Shown: piece by piece, positions 10,963-22,436 of the stretch
Numbering within the stretch: the first letter of the stretch is position 1
Layout: every line of letters begins with the position of its first letter
From: Timema cristinae
Taxonomy: Eukaryota; Arthropoda; Insecta; Phasmatodea; Timematidae
Length of the DNA stretch: 64,000 nucleotides
Assembly: GCA_039000515.1 (NCBI GenBank)
Contig: JBCFYV010011164.1
Span: 48,790,704-48,854,703, forward strand
Direction: 5' to 3'
Translations under genes and position numbers: made by a program
The notes under the pieces: model-generated
Databases searched by the model: none
The model's input: only the letters and a program-made list of their open reading frames with translations
Told to the model about the DNA's origin: nothing

Positions 10963-12113
10963 TTAGTCGTGGCGAGTGCGTTTACAAGGATTCTGATACC
11001 CAAATGGCAACGTATTAAAATCATCGGTTATCTGTCGTTTGGTGTACACGGGCCGTAGACTTTAGTCTGTGAAACGGTACATACAGTCGCAAGACCTTTT
11101 CTTATAATTTTGTGCGGTATCTGTATGTATCTTTCCGCAGCCTGTTCGGTGACCATCTCTTTCAAAACGTCAAAATTAACGTAATTCCGGTTGCCATAGT
11201 TTATGGTGATACCGCGAACCTTGCACGCCGTTTTTGTTTTGGCAGGATCGCTACCAACACAAACTCGGTACGCGTGATTCTTGGGACCACCAGATACAAA
11301 GGCGGTAATGTAGCTTCCCGGACCGTAGTCCTGAAGTTCATCAGTGAGGTCACCTAAAAAGTCTCCGGTCGGTGGACGCCAATCACCGGGTTGTTCGGTA
11401 AATAGAACGCTATCTGTATCATGATACAAAACGCGGTCCCCCAATTGTTCAAGGATGCTGTATAAGTGCAACCTAGCCATAGCAGTCATGTAGCACGCCA
11501 CCACCACACTCATGTTAGGGTTAGGGCGCAACGCGTTACGCGCATCCTTGTAATTGAGGAACATAACCTCATCATTAACATCAATGACGCTGTCCACGGT
11601 GATGTACGGATCCGTCAGGTACTTGTGGATGCCCTGATAGTCATTAACAACGGCTACGTGTGGTAAATCGGGTCTTTGCCCAAACTTTCCCCATAGTGAA
11701 TTTTAAAAAAGTTTAGCAAGAGTGCGGAGACTAGGGATTTTACAAACAGAGTCGAAATCGAGTTTTACCCCTTCCCTTTCCTCATAATTTTGAATATAAG
11801 CTAACTTTTCCTCTTGTGAGGTACACCACTCTGGCCATCCACTGGATTCTTGCTTAATTTTCAAGAAAGTATCAATGTACCCGTGAAACAATCCTCCAGA
11901 ACGTGTCTGACGGCCGTAAACAAATACACTGTACTCCCACACTTCGTGTACTGCTTCAACGGTGTAGCCTTTCTCAACGGCTTTCCGGATCTCGTCAATC
12001 CCCCAGACGCCTGTCAATCAGCGATCTTTTTTGTCGTTGTGCTGACACGCGCCTTGGTTTTTCTCCTCCTCGCATTTCCTGCACAGGATGAACATTAACT
12101 TGTCAACACTATA
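10963..12113 (-). pseudogene. Polinton protein-primed DNA polymerase B, C-terminal half
   Basis: Only the palm/thumb part is present. It opens near KLMFILCRKCEEEKNQGACQ, then TGA replaces the Trp codon seen in copy 2 before LTGVWGIDEIRKAVEKGY. KIKQESSGWPEW follows, and then the motif-B region reads LAKLF, TAA, NSLWGKFGQR. Palm motif C is intact as YHDTDSV. The end is KRQITDDFNTLPFGYQ and TAA at 10963-10965, after a frame change near VYGPC. The TAA inside motif B is shared base for base with copy 2. Exonuclease and zinc-rich N-terminal parts are missing. Confidence 0.9.
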
Positions 12114-12264
12114 TGAATGATAAATTGATGAATATGATTATGTAATTTTTTATGGTAGAAATTTGGATCAAGTGAATCGGTAAAAATAGTTAACAAGGAA
12201 AGGACATGTAGACTGGCTGGTGAGAAATTTATTGAACAAAATATATGAATTACCCCCTCACACC
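12114..12264. other. junction between Polinton and LINE relics
   Basis: About 150 bp with no match to either neighbour. It holds no gene. Confidence 0.45.
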
Positions 12265-13640
12265 GCCATTCATTTCAGCCTAATTTTCTTATAAGTCCTT
12301 GCTTTTCGGGGATTGTACTGCCCTAGGCTCCTAACTATGGAATTTGCTTCCAGATTTTGGGCTTTGACATAGAGGCTTTTGTTACGGTCTCGGTAGGTCT
12401 TCTTTAGCGTCTTGCTCCCAGTCACGGCATGGATTAATGGATTATTTTTTCTTGGGGAGACTTCTAATATACATCTGAGTACCTTGTACTGAACCACATG
12501 GAGTTGGCTAAAAGATTTGGAGCCACATAGCTTCATGCTTCGCAGGCGTTGACAAGTAGTGGTTGTACTAGATTGCTATATAGAAGAAACTTTGCTTCTG
12601 ACTCCAACACCTGGCTCTTAAAAATCCTGTACTTTTGAACAAATCCACTCATAGCCTTTTTCTTAAGTTCTGACTGTGGGCTTTCCAGTTGAGATGGGTG
12701 TCCAGTACGACGCTGAGATATTTCAACTCATTTCTGAAAGGAATAATCTCACACAAGACATTGAGCTGCTCCAGAGCCTGTCCTATTCTTTTATAGATCA
12801 TGATTGCTGTGGAGTTTACAGCACTCACCTTACTAACCCACTTTTCCAGGCAGCCACCGAACAGATCCAGAAAGCGTTGTAGGTGTATAAAAGCGTACTT
12901 CACATTTATGTGTGCTGTGTAAAACAGGGTGTTATCTGCAAATAGCATGATGCTAATTTTGGAATCCGTGGGAATATTGACGACGTATATACTGTACAAA
13001 AAAGGTGATAAAGCAGAGCCCTGTGGCACTCCCATTCCATTAACATACAGAGACGATATCTTCTCATCCATTTTAAATTGAAAATATCGTCTCCGGAGAA
13101 AGGTCCTTATAATATTGATGTATATACTAGGAAACTTGAAGTCAATCATCTTATGAAAAAAGGCCAGTGTGCCAGATTTTATCAAAGGCCTTTTCCACGT
13201 CCATGAGCACCGATAAAGTAATTTCTTTCCGGTTGAAGCTCTCTGTTGTCACAAACACAAGATTGATGACCGGGTGTACCGTGGAATAGTGGCTGCGGAA
13301 ACCAAACTGAATGTTAGGGAGTGTTTTCTTCTCCTGGGCAAAACATTTAAGCCTTTCAAGCCTTATCTTATCGTATAATTTACCAAAACAGCTCAGTAGA
13401 CTAATTGGTCTTAAATTATGTGGAAATTTAAGGTCCGTACCGGATTTTGGAATTGATATAACATCCGCAACTTTCCAAATTTCCTAAAGCTAGCCTTTCA
13501 TTATCGCTGCAGAAAATATGTTTGTCAGCAAAAGAATGATGTTTTTCGGAGAGTAGCACAGCATCTCATTAAAGAAACCTGGAGCTTTCTTCGGCTTGAG
13601 GTTTCTAATATTCTGTTCAACTTCGTTTCTCGTCACCAGT
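12265..13640 (-). pseudogene. 5'-truncated Jockey-type LINE reverse transcriptase
   Basis: The minus strand encodes the RT domain of a non-LTR retrotransposon: NIRNLKPKKAPG near 13620, HNLRPISLLSCFGKL, NIQFGFRSHYST, VLMDVEKAFDK, GVPQGSALSPFLYSIYV, and then SIMLFADNTLFY, where the usual catalytic FADD carries Asn for the second Asp. The thumb and C-terminal tail (QYKVLRCILEVSPR) finish at 12270. The endonuclease and ORF1 are absent, as expected of 5' truncation. The frame changes around AFDKIWHTG and at about 12540-12650. The PQGS and RPISLLS motifs fit the Jockey group best; exact clade is inferred. Confidence 0.85.
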
Positions 13641-14033
13641 GGTGGCAACACAGGAATGGGTTGCACTGACCACCCTCGTACATTTTTGGAGTGGTTGCAA
13701 ATTTAAATTTGGCAAGTACGTAAAATTAACCATATCAGATAACCAAATAGGTCTAAATTTTAAAATTGGAATGTGAGATCCTAAAAGGGATGGATGGTAG
13801 GAAGGTATAGTAGCTCGATATCCCTCCAAAGATATTAGAAAATCTACCTTTCACTGCGGTAGAAACGTTTGTGCACTCAGTTTGGGTGTTAAGTAATATT
13901 TTTTAAAGGATTTAATATATTTTAATTTAGTGATTGCAATAATTGTTTTGTGATTGCCGTAGTTAATTCAAAATTGTACAAGGAGGAACTTTAAAAATTA
14001 TGGTGGCTGGTTGTTGAACGTCTTGCCCGTGTG
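13641..14033. other. non-genic stretch
   Basis: AT-rich; no gene or element end recognised. Confidence 0.45.
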
Positions 14034-14163
14034 AAGAACGGGTCAAACCGCTAGTTTTATATTTATTTTAAGACTAGTGTATATTTATTTATTTTAAGAT
14101 TAATATATATATATATATATAAATCTTAAAATACATATAAGACTAGTGGTTTGACCCGTTCTT
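14034..14163. repeat. inverted repeat with TA-rich centre
   Basis: The arm AAGAACGGGTCAAACCGCTA at 14034 has its reverse complement at 14142-14163 with one mismatch (CCGCTAG against CCACTAG), and the inner parts (ATTTATTTTAAGA...TCTTAAAATA) are also partly self-complementary. The whole can fold into one long hairpin around a (TA)n centre. The arm resembles a Helitron-like 3' end (CTAGT). Confidence 0.65.
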
Positions 14164-14170
14164 ATATATA

Positions 14171-14450
14171 TATTATTATTATTAGCACCGCGTCTTACTA
14201 CCCGTTCGGGTTATACGCTCTTACGCTAATGTGTAATGGTAGGGTGATTATGAGATGAAATGAAGGACCTACAGTTTAACGTGGAATCCGAACCACGGTG
14301 GAGGCCTGGCATTCCCCACATTCACAAGATAACTTGTCAGAGGTGAAGGAAGGGTTTGGAAATCAGATAAATCTGTGCCGGGACCGAGGATTGAACCCCG
14401 GCCGCCAGCATAGAAGTCTGACACCTTACCTTTAGACCACCAGGTCACCT
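14171..14450 (-). mobile_element. tRNA-derived SINE, family 1
   Basis: A near full-length copy. On the plus strand it opens with (ATT)n, AGCACCGCGTCTTACTACCC and ends in the tRNA-like head (ACCACCAGGTCACC). It sits inside TA-rich sequence, so the target duplication cannot be told apart. Confidence 0.85.
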
Positions 14451-14471
14451 ATATATATATATATATATACA

Positions 14472-14569
<98 letters not shown>

Positions 14570-14575
14570 TTTTAT
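14451..14575. repeat. (TA)n microsatellite
   Basis: A long run of TA interrupted twice by ACATGCATATA. It joins two SINE copies. Confidence 0.9.
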
Positions 14576-14617
14576 ATATACTGTATTTACATTAATATTT
14601 TATATATATATATAGGA

Positions 14618-14793
14618 TTGGGAAGGTTGAATTAGAGGAAGTGAACATGCATTTGCGTGGAGTAAGAGTGAAAAACCATTTAGGAAAAACCCCCCCAGTT
14701 CACCCGACCGAGATTCGAACCTCGATCTCCCCATCCTCGGCGGTCAAGCTCAACACGACTAGCGCGTTAGCCAACTACGCCACCGAGGCGGGT
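14618..14793 (-). mobile_element. SINE, family 2, lacking the shared tail
   Basis: The head (plus strand CCAACTACGCCACCGAGGCGGGTT at the right edge, with box B as GAGATTCGAACCTCG) and body (GGATTGGGAAGGTTGAATTAG, TTTAGGAAAAACCCCC) are clear. The 3' end is replaced by TA repeats. Confidence 0.8.
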
Positions 14794-15302
14794 TTTATAT
14801 ATATATAATATTTTTGTAATCTGGGGATGGGGTGGGTTTCCGATGCCCCATTTGTCCCGACTTCCTTCTGGTGTAAGCCATTGATTGGTCCTTCCCTTAT
14901 AAACAAGGATTTTGGCTCCAATCTCCCAGTTCTTACTGAGTCCCCGATCTCTCGCTCGGAACAGCACTGTTTGCCCTGCATGGCGCCTAAAGGGCCTTCG
15001 CTCCACAATGTCTCTCCGGGGTGGGTCGTTATGAACACATCGTGACCCTACAATAATAAAAACAAAAATTGAACCGACGCGTCGCCGCCAGTGATTTATA
15101 TTCCTGGCGCCGTACATTTGTTGTGTGTGTATGTGGGGGAATCAATATTCTCAAGTTTGCTAAGAATGGAACGCTCCGGAAACACACTGCTCGAAATTAC
15201 AGCCATTTTTGAAGGAAGGGCTTATAAATTGTCATGAAATAAGGCTGTTCATATTTTTAAACAATTAGTTTGACCCTATATTAAACTCTAACTAGACATA
15301 TT
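14794..15302. other. GC-richer non-genic stretch
   Basis: Two overlapping minus frames cover 14767-15117, but neither peptide has a recognisable motif, start context or splice sites. It may be part of an unidentified repeat. Confidence 0.4.
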
Positions 15303-15310
15303 GTGTGCTA

Positions 15311-15580
15311 AAGGTCGTAGTCATGGGGAGAATAGGGGGTGGGTTGGAGGTTCAAACCCCCCCTGACCCCCGAAATTTTATGGAAAAATTATGGTTTTTT
15401 TATGGTTCGAACAATATCAAAATTAAGGTACAAGTATAAATTAGGGGGCTGTGTTATCATAAAAAGCACGTCAGAGAGCTTTTCTTAGAGGTGTTTAGTA
15501 TTTATAATTTTTTTCTAGCCTCAAGCAATTGGGGGATGTGCCCCCCCCCCCCTTGAAATTATTTGCTGGCTAAGGCCCTT
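15311..15580. mobile_element. non-autonomous hAT element (270 bp)
   Basis: A perfect 8-bp target duplication (GTGTGCTA, 15303-15310 and 15581-15588) brackets a 270-bp unit. Its ends are imperfect inverted repeats (AAGGTCGTAGTCA against AAGGGCCTTAGCCA). C-tracts lie near both ends, with one run of 12 C. An 8-bp duplication and short inverted ends are the hAT hallmark. No coding sequence is present. Confidence 0.8.
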
Positions 15581-15917
15581 GTGTGCTAAAGATTTCTGTT
15601 TTATTTGGTAAATAACAAAAGCGAAATCGGGTGGAGTGAAATATATTTTGTCATTTAAAGTAAACATCGAACACAGATAATCGCGTTTCATAAGAAAATA
15701 TTTAATCTCAGTAATAATAAACTATCTAAAATATAAGGATATTATACCCCAATTATTTTACGAATGGACATATTCGACCGCTAGAAAAAGTTACTAGATC
15801 TACTTTCAAGTATTCAAAAGTCCAGTGGCAGCTTCAGGTGGGTGGGAGGTTAAAAGGGGGGGGGGGAGATTGGGACGATCTCACCCTCCCTTTCTTTGCT
15901 TAGAAAATAACAAAGAA

Positions 15918-15921
<4 letters not shown>

Positions 15922-15979
<58 letters not shown>

Positions 15980-16248
15980 GCACCGCGTCTTACTACCCGT
16001 TCGGGTTATACGCACTTACACTAATGTGTAATGGTAGGGTGATTGTGAGATGAAATGAAGGACCTACAGTTTAACGTGGAATCCGAACCACGGTGGTGAC
16101 CTGGCATTCCCCACATTCACAAGATGTCTTGTCAGAGGTGTAGGAAGGGTTTGGTAATCAGATAAATTTGTGCTAGGACCGAGGATTGAACCCCGGCCGC
16201 CAGCACAGAAGTCTGACACCTTACCCCTAGAACACCAGGCCACCTATC
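15922..16248 (-). mobile_element. tRNA-derived SINE, family 1, long ATT tail
   Basis: A full-length copy with an unusually long (ATT)n tail of about 60 bp at its 3' side (plus 15922-15979). AAGAATATT flanks it on both sides (15913-15921 and 16249-16257), giving the target duplication. Confidence 0.88.
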
Positions 16249-16342
16249 AAGAATATTGAAACCCATTGTTTTAAAGAGTGGCTGACTCCTATATGGAGCT
16301 ATCATCTTTCTCGCCTTATCTCCTAGATGATCTAATCAATCA

Positions 16343-16740
16343 TCTATAATATAATAAAAGCCGTGTGGTGTCTGTTTTTCCGGAGTTTTTCTCAAACTTA
16401 CCGATAAGGCACATAGCTGAAACTTGGCACACTGATTACTTAAGTATTGTAGATACCCCCTGGATTATCAGAACTGAAATTGTTTTCAGGGAGGTAGCCC
16501 CAAGTGGGGGGGAGGGGGATTCAACACACTGTGATCACATGGTTATGTGGCCTGAGAGAAAAAACGAAAGTTTTGAAAAAAAAAAATGAAAAAAAAAACT
16601 ACAGGAACTGACTTTGTGCGAAATCCGAAATTGCGCCTGTCAGAACCAGGTTTGGCCCCTAGGGGTGTATAATGTGTGGAAGGCATAAAGAAGGGGAAAT
16701 AAAGTGTTCCTTTTGCCGCACCCCAGGGAGACTCGCCTTT
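16343..16740 (+). mobile_element. interspersed repeat, possibly Helitron-like
   Basis: It begins TATAATATAATAAAAGCCGT and carries GCTGAAACTTGGCACACTG and AGGGAGGTAGCCCCAAGTG, features often seen in short non-autonomous Helitron-like repeats of invertebrates. No second copy in the window, so the class and the right edge are uncertain. Confidence 0.35.
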
Positions 16741-16816
16741 AGTCACTGTATTATTATTATTATTTTTAGTAATTTGAGAATTTTTATCAGATTTTTATCA
16801 GCTTTTAAATCCAATT

Positions 16817-17066
16817 TGGAGGCCGCATGGTCTAAGGCGCTACTCTCACAATATGAGTATACTAGAATGCTGAAGATGGTGAGATCGGGGTTCAAGCCCG
16901 GTTGGGTGTACCGAGAATGGTTTTTCCTAAATAGTTTCCCACGCTCCCTCTACGCAAATGTGGGTATACTTCCTCTAAGTTCAACCTTCCCAATCCCCAA
17001 CACGTTAGTGTAATTAGTAAATAGGCATATAGCCGGTACGGGTAGTAAGACGCAGGACTAAGTAAT
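16817..17066 (+). mobile_element. SINE, family 2, full length
   Basis: The best forward copy of family 2: head GGCCGCATGGTCTAAGGCGC, box B GGGTTCAAGCCC, body TTTTTCCTAAATAGTTTCCC and CTAAGTTCAACCTTCCCAAT, then the tail CCGGTACGGGTAGTAAGACG that family 1 also carries. Confidence 0.85.
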
Positions 17067-17312
17067 AAATAGAGTTTAAGATCAGGTGAAAAGAAGACTA
17101 AGAAATAAGGTATGTATTTATTTCAATCTTTCATTTCCACAGGAGGTGTTTTGGGAGTTAAAATTCTTCTCCTGGTGTTGAAAGTATTATTAATACCCAA
17201 GGCCTGGATTTTGATGACATGTCATATTTTTATTGGTACAGTACATCACAGACAATGGTAGCTTATTTTATCTAATGGGAATGTTCAAACCAAAACCGAC
17301 CAAGACTATTAT

Positions 17313-17578
17313 TAACACTGCATCTTACTACCCGTTCGGGTTATACGCACTTATCCTAATGTGTAATGGTAGGGTGATTGTGAGATGAAATGAAGGACCT
17401 ACAGTTTAACGTGGAATCCGAACCACGGTGGAGGCCTGGCATTCCCCACATTCACAAGATGTCTTGCCAGAGGTGAAGGAAGGGTTTGGTAATCAGATAA
17501 ATCTGTGCAGGGACCGAGGATTGAGCCCCGGACCCCAACACAGAGGTCCGACACCTTACCTCTAGACTGCCAGGTCAC
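17313..17578 (-). mobile_element. tRNA-derived SINE, family 1
   Basis: Near full length with a short tail. CAAGACTA flanks both sides (before 17313 and after the head near 17582), giving a likely target duplication. Confidence 0.85.
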
Positions 17579-17579
17579 G

Positions 17580-18289
17580 AACAAGACTACATTGCGGTCA
17601 GTGTAGCGTTCTACCTGGAGCTCTCAATATTACTCTGTTGCCGCGTTAAAAACACATAAAAATAAAGTTTTCATGTGATTTTAGGCTTGATCTTCATCGT
17701 GTATCTAATATCTAAGTGAATCGACCTTGAGATTCCCCAAAACAGATTAATAAGGAAAGATTGAGGACGAGTGACCAGGTGTAGTGAATAACATATGATA
17801 CACATTCAATAAAGTTAGATTTCCATAACCTATTTAAGCTTAATTCACTGTTCCAAGTAGAAATATCCCCAAATAAGGTCGCAATGTACATGTCTAACCA
17901 AATTATACGTAAGGATACACATCTCGCAAGGAAATGTATTTTACTAATGTTTGAATTTAGAGGCTGCCCTATTTAATGTTTGTTTATAAATATCCTTTAC
18001 CTCAGTACTAACGAATATAAATATAAACACAAATAATAATAATACTATTTTTTTATTGAATTTTCAACTGTAAAATCACTAGTAAAACAAAATAATACAG
18101 TTAAACCAACATAAATAAAGTCGATACCTTCAGTAAATAGTTAACCATTCGATCAAGTATTTGGAGGAAGCATTTATGGAGTAATTAACATTACGATGAG
18201 CTTACTTCTTCACAATAAAATATGTGAGTTTCCAAATTCATTGTATATTATTGTCACTGGTATAAATGACAATGCAGTTTATACATTCA
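17580..18289. other. AT-rich non-genic stretch
   Basis: No gene or repeat recognised. Confidence 0.45.
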
Positions 18290-18365
18290 TGTTTGTGGTA
18301 TAGTGGTCAGAGTTCCTGGCTACAGGTCCGCAAGCCCCAGGTTCTATTCCTGGCTCTTGTACAAT
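18290..18365 (+). repeat. tRNA-like fragment, SINE head (family 4)
   Basis: TGGTATAGTGGTCAG is a good box A and GGTTCTATTCC a damaged box B. The same head recurs at 27893. Without proper stems and next to transposon remains, it is read as a SINE head, not a tRNA gene. Confidence 0.5.
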
Positions 18366-18371
18366 TACAAG

Positions 18372-19252
18372 ATTAAATTCAGTCTGAATTCCAATCGACA
18401 AGGTGATTTTGCCAGTTAATCTGGATTTTCGTCCGGATAAATGCTTATTCTTCGATGTATATTTAACATCACTAGGCCATTCAGCCTTTGCTACCTTGTT
18501 GTATTTCTCAAGTAAGTTTTTAATCTTCGAAGAGTTGAGAACGATCTTTCACTGGTGCTTGTTGAAACTGGAAATGTTACTAAGGTTTTCAACAAAGTAT
18601 TGATAATTGGGAATATTTCTTCATTGCAAGCAACATAATAATTCATAGCCTTTCTTGAACTTATTTTCAATTCATTGACTCTTTCGTGTCACATGTAAAG
18701 TTCCCCAATTTCTGCCACATCCCTACACTGAAAAAATTGCCCGTAAAAATCAACCAGCTTTTTTATTTGTTCCTCCTCTAGTTCAGTGATAACCGATTCC
18801 TCTTTTGGCATTAGGCACATAAAACTGCCAAGCACTTATTGATGGTTTAAGAAATGAGTTTTTAATTTACTCGCAAAATGATCCACAAACGGCAACAAAA
18901 AAATTGTACCTTTGAAGTAAGCCTCATCGGAGTATATTTTTACATTACATCTCTGTATTTGTCTGGCAGGTATTCTTGGTGTGACAAGATTTGAACCAAA
19001 CAATTCAGAATATGTTTTAGCTGATTCGCAAGTAGCTGAAAACTCAATTTCGGTGTTTGTTCTTATTTCTTGAATTCTTTCCTTGAGCCGATTTGCCATG
19101 ATAATGGCAGCTAGAAGATCTACATTTTCAAGTTGCAATGCTCGGCAAAGTGGTAAGCTCAAAGAGAAAACCCTTGCTAACATCTGTAGAGTAATTAAAA
19201 AAATGTGAATTTTGTATGACACACTGAAGCTGAACTGCTGGTGATAATGCAT
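18372..19252 (-). pseudogene. hAT transposase (ZMYM1-like), C-terminal half, decayed
   Basis: The minus strand encodes the middle and end of a ZMYM1-type hAT transposase: ARVFSLSLPLCRALQLENVD, NTEIEFSATCESAKTY, ARQIQRCNVKIYSDEAYFK, LPFVDHFASKLKTHFLNHQ, then after stops FPIINTLLKTLVTFPVST, SERSFSTLRRLKTYLRNTT and LNGLVMLNIHRR. The last block is the hAT dimerisation domain. Several stops (after ELYM, RNTTR and others) make it dead. A possible 5' end of the element (CGTAACCAGGGTGAG on the minus strand) lies near 19440 beside a G-run. Confidence 0.85.
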
Positions 19253-21500
19253 CAGTATTTTCCCAATTTTTTTTTGTCACCCTACTAAAACACTGAACAA
19301 TTCACAGTGCCAGATTGTATTATGAATAATTTTAGTGATTATTAATAATGGGTAGGTTTAAAAAAAAATGCATGTGTTTATTTTATTTTTTCAAATCAAT
19401 GGGGGGGGGGGTTAAATCCTCAAAACTCACCCTGGTTACGCCCCTTCTTTTGGACGTATACCAATACGAGTAAATTGGTCTGGCAATACGAACTAAGATT
19501 GATTTAAGTATGGTAATCTACTTTCTTACAATCCCTCAGATAAAGAAAGTATTTTGATCTAAAAGAAAAAAGTACGTTCAAGATTTTGATGGCTATCGAC
19601 GTTTCATGACTCACTGAACCATAAAAAGTTGTTTTGTGGTGCCGTCTATCTGTAAAGAGCCGAAACCATTTTTCTGATCTGACTAAATCTTGGTAACTAT
19701 GTATTCATAAGGTCCCCCCGATGACTTTTTGGAATTATTATCTAATCCTAGCATTAAAATTAGTTTATTGAAGAGCAAAAAATATAAGCATGAGTTTTTT
19801 TTATGGAAGGGTGCGTGATTGCTGAACCAACTCTGAGTTTTTTTTATGAGGGGTGCGTGATTGCGTAACCAACATCCTTTAGTGTTTTGTTGGCCAACGA
19901 GCAAATTTACTACTCAGTACTCTGGCGTAATTGTAATCTGGCGTTAAATATGATATAACGATTTTCTTTCAGTTGTTATGATCTTAACACTCCATTATAA
20001 ATTAAAAACATGCTATCTACAGCTTTGAAATCATACTGGACTGATATGCTGATGACAATTTCAACGGTATGGTGAACCGGGGCATGTTGTGCAATCCATT
20101 GGATGTATTTATTCCTGCTGCTATTCCTGTTGAAGAGGTTTGCGTTGTGAGAGGATAGTTTTTTTTCTGAACCTGATATTTGTAAATTAATATTACTGTA
20201 TGTTCAGTAGGATGCGAGGCATCGCACGGATATGTTTTTGTTTATAAATTATTGGTAAAGTGCGTGCTTGATTTAGTTGTGTGCGTTCATTAAGAGTTTT
20301 GGTTTATGTTTTTAGGTCATTTCGTAGGTCTTTTTTTGGTAGTTTTTAGGGTAGCAAAGTCCGGGCCCTACCTGTTAGTAATGTATTGTTGTGTTTATCC
20401 TCAAAGCTTAAACTGGTAGATTATTGAAGTCTTAAAACATCTACAACAAGTTACAAACAACCCCAATCATGCTAAACTAATACTTTTTGTTTTTTTCAAG
20501 AGGGTTTCGAGTTTAAAATAATTTATTACATTTTCTGTTGAAGAACTTACCCATGATGCTACAACAGGCACAAAATTCCCCTCCCCAACCCCGGAAAATT
20601 ATATTAAAGCAAAGAGCTTGATTAACGGTGTATACCAACATATTAAGTTTTTATAGGCCCCATTTTCTTACAAATGAACAGATCTATAATCTGATAGCTA
20701 GAAAAATTTACTAGATTTACCTTCACATATTTATGCGTCATGTTATATGCGGCTGTCACAATATCTATCAAATAACTACAATAATACAATAAAATATTAT
20801 TAATTTTGACCTCAAAATACATATTTGTATTTTCCAAAAGGTGCTCCTAATTTCCAATGGTAAGAAATTCACGACATATTAGAACCCTGGCTGGGAAAAA
20901 TCTATTCCAATACGATTTTACTACTAGAATCTTGGTATACCATTTTATTTATTTATACTCATAATTTGACTCAAATGCCTAAAATCACTTCTTTTAATCG
21001 GTACATTAGGTTGTATTAATATTTTGCTAGTGCAAATAAATGCAAAAACACAACTCTTATTACTCAAATAATAAATAACAAATTGAAACTGATCTGGCCA
21101 TAATATCCATCAAATCCATTCATAACTAACCCCTCCCCCTAAAAAATAAAAATCCACCCTTACTCGCTTCCTACACTATAACAATTAATCATTGCTAGGA
21201 AATAATTCATTTGTTTTAATTAATCCTATTTCTGTCGAACTGAACGAGCGAACGCGTTCAAATTTAAACAAATTGCATTTTGCATATGATCGTAAACGCA
21301 CCTTTGTAGTTCATTTAAAGTTCCTTTGCTGATGTTGTGCTTTTAAAATGTTTTCTTTGATTTCAACCTGACTGTACAGTTCCAAGGATAACATTAGCGG
21401 AAGGTCACAAGCTGTCACTGATAGAGTGATCTTATATCAGCATTAATACTGAAAAATCTTATGCAGCTTATCTACATTCATTAGTTTTGTATTCTATGAT
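19253..21500. other. non-genic stretch
   Basis: It holds a poly-G run at about 19400, a duplicated GAGTTTTTTTTATGGAAGGGTGCGTGATTG-type unit at 19793 and 19836 (partly repeated ~40-bp unit), and AT-rich filler. No gene is seen. Confidence 0.45.
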
Positions 21501-21502
21501 AG

Positions 21503-21978
21503 ACTAGATAGCTGTTGCCCACGGCTTTGCTCGCGTGGAAGTTGATTATATAAATACGAAAATATACATATGTATTTACAGATTAATTTAAAATCTTACG
21601 TTACGTTGATGACCATAACTTGACCTCAGATCAAAAATAATGCAAGTCCAATACAAACTTTCACCCCCTTTTTCATCCCTTACTAAATAAAATTTCCAAA
21701 ATTCCTGAAACACGTATTTATTTGTTTTACGTCAATAACCGAAATACAAAATTTTGTGTATGTAACTTTCAAAATGACGGACTTTCATACATATTATACA
21801 TCCCCTATTTTGACCCTTTGGGATGGAATTTTCTAAAATCCTTTCTTAGTGGGTGCCTACATAACAAAATGAATATACAGTCCGAATTTCATGCTTGTAG
21901 CCTTGATAGTTTGCGCTCGGCGATGATGAATCAGTCAGTCAGTCAGTCAGTCAGGACATGTTATTTTATAAGTATAAA
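21503..21978 (+). mobile_element. interspersed repeat, Helitron-like, copy 2
   Basis: Reverse-complement counterpart of 4670-5152: it opens CTAGATAGCTGTTGCCCACG and ends in a CAGT tetranucleotide run (five units) and GGACATGTTATTTTATAAGT. Most bases match copy 1 through GTTACGTTGATGACCATAAC and CTTTCACCCCCTTTTTCATC. A scrap of the SINE tail (TGCGTCTTACTACCCGTTCT, about 22001) follows. Confidence 0.65.
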
Positions 21979-22039
21979 AGATAATAGTTGGTTTTTTCAC
22001 TGCGTCTTACTACCCGTTCTGGATATATGCAGGTGATTG

Positions 22040-22428
22040 TTAATATTTTGTTGAAGCATTATAAATTATTATAATTTCTTTGACGTTCATATTGTAAAAT
22101 AAATTCAAATAATACTTATTGTGAGACATTTAATATATACTCACATAAAACTTTTGTTTCTGTCCATTCCCCCCTTCCCCTTAAATATATAAATGAAGAA
22201 TTAAAAAAGAAACTAAGGAACTGTACTAGTTACTATTAGATGAACATGAACTATGACGTTAATTTTATATGAGGAGAATTTGTTGAACTTGAACGAGTTG
22301 ATTATTTTTAGGAAATTTTCCAACGTCAAACTTAGTGTAGACTCACCAACATTAAATTTATTTTTCATCTTTCATTATAATTGACACTAGTTCTCAAAGT
22401 CTAGATGTAAAACTCACCTTTTGGTGTG
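22040..22428. other. AT-rich non-genic stretch
   Basis: No gene or repeat recognised. Confidence 0.45.
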
Positions 22429-22436
22429 GATATAAA

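Larger units (their letters stand above)
7178..12113 (-). mobile_element. Polinton/Maverick relic, copy 1 (minus strand)
   Basis: Reading from 12113 down to 7178, the gene remnants are PolB C-terminal half, packaging ATPase, small basic protein, conserved ~200-aa protein, integrase, a conserved virion-type ORF, a basic-protein tail and the start of another ORF. This gene set is specific to Polinton (Maverick) virus-like DNA transposons. Neither terminal inverted repeat is visible and both ends are truncations. Several genes carry stops, frameshifts or deletions, so this is a fossil. It aligns with copy 2 (46.6-54.1 kb) from PolB to the end of the ATPase. Confidence 0.92.

Noticed and set aside
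14767..15117. Overlapping frames of 116, 87 and 72 codons on both strands
   Set aside because: No recognisable motif. The longest begins in a SINE edge and none has splice sites.
18290..18365. True tRNA gene
   Set aside because: Box A is good, but box B is damaged, the stems do not pair and a second copy of the head occurs at 27893.
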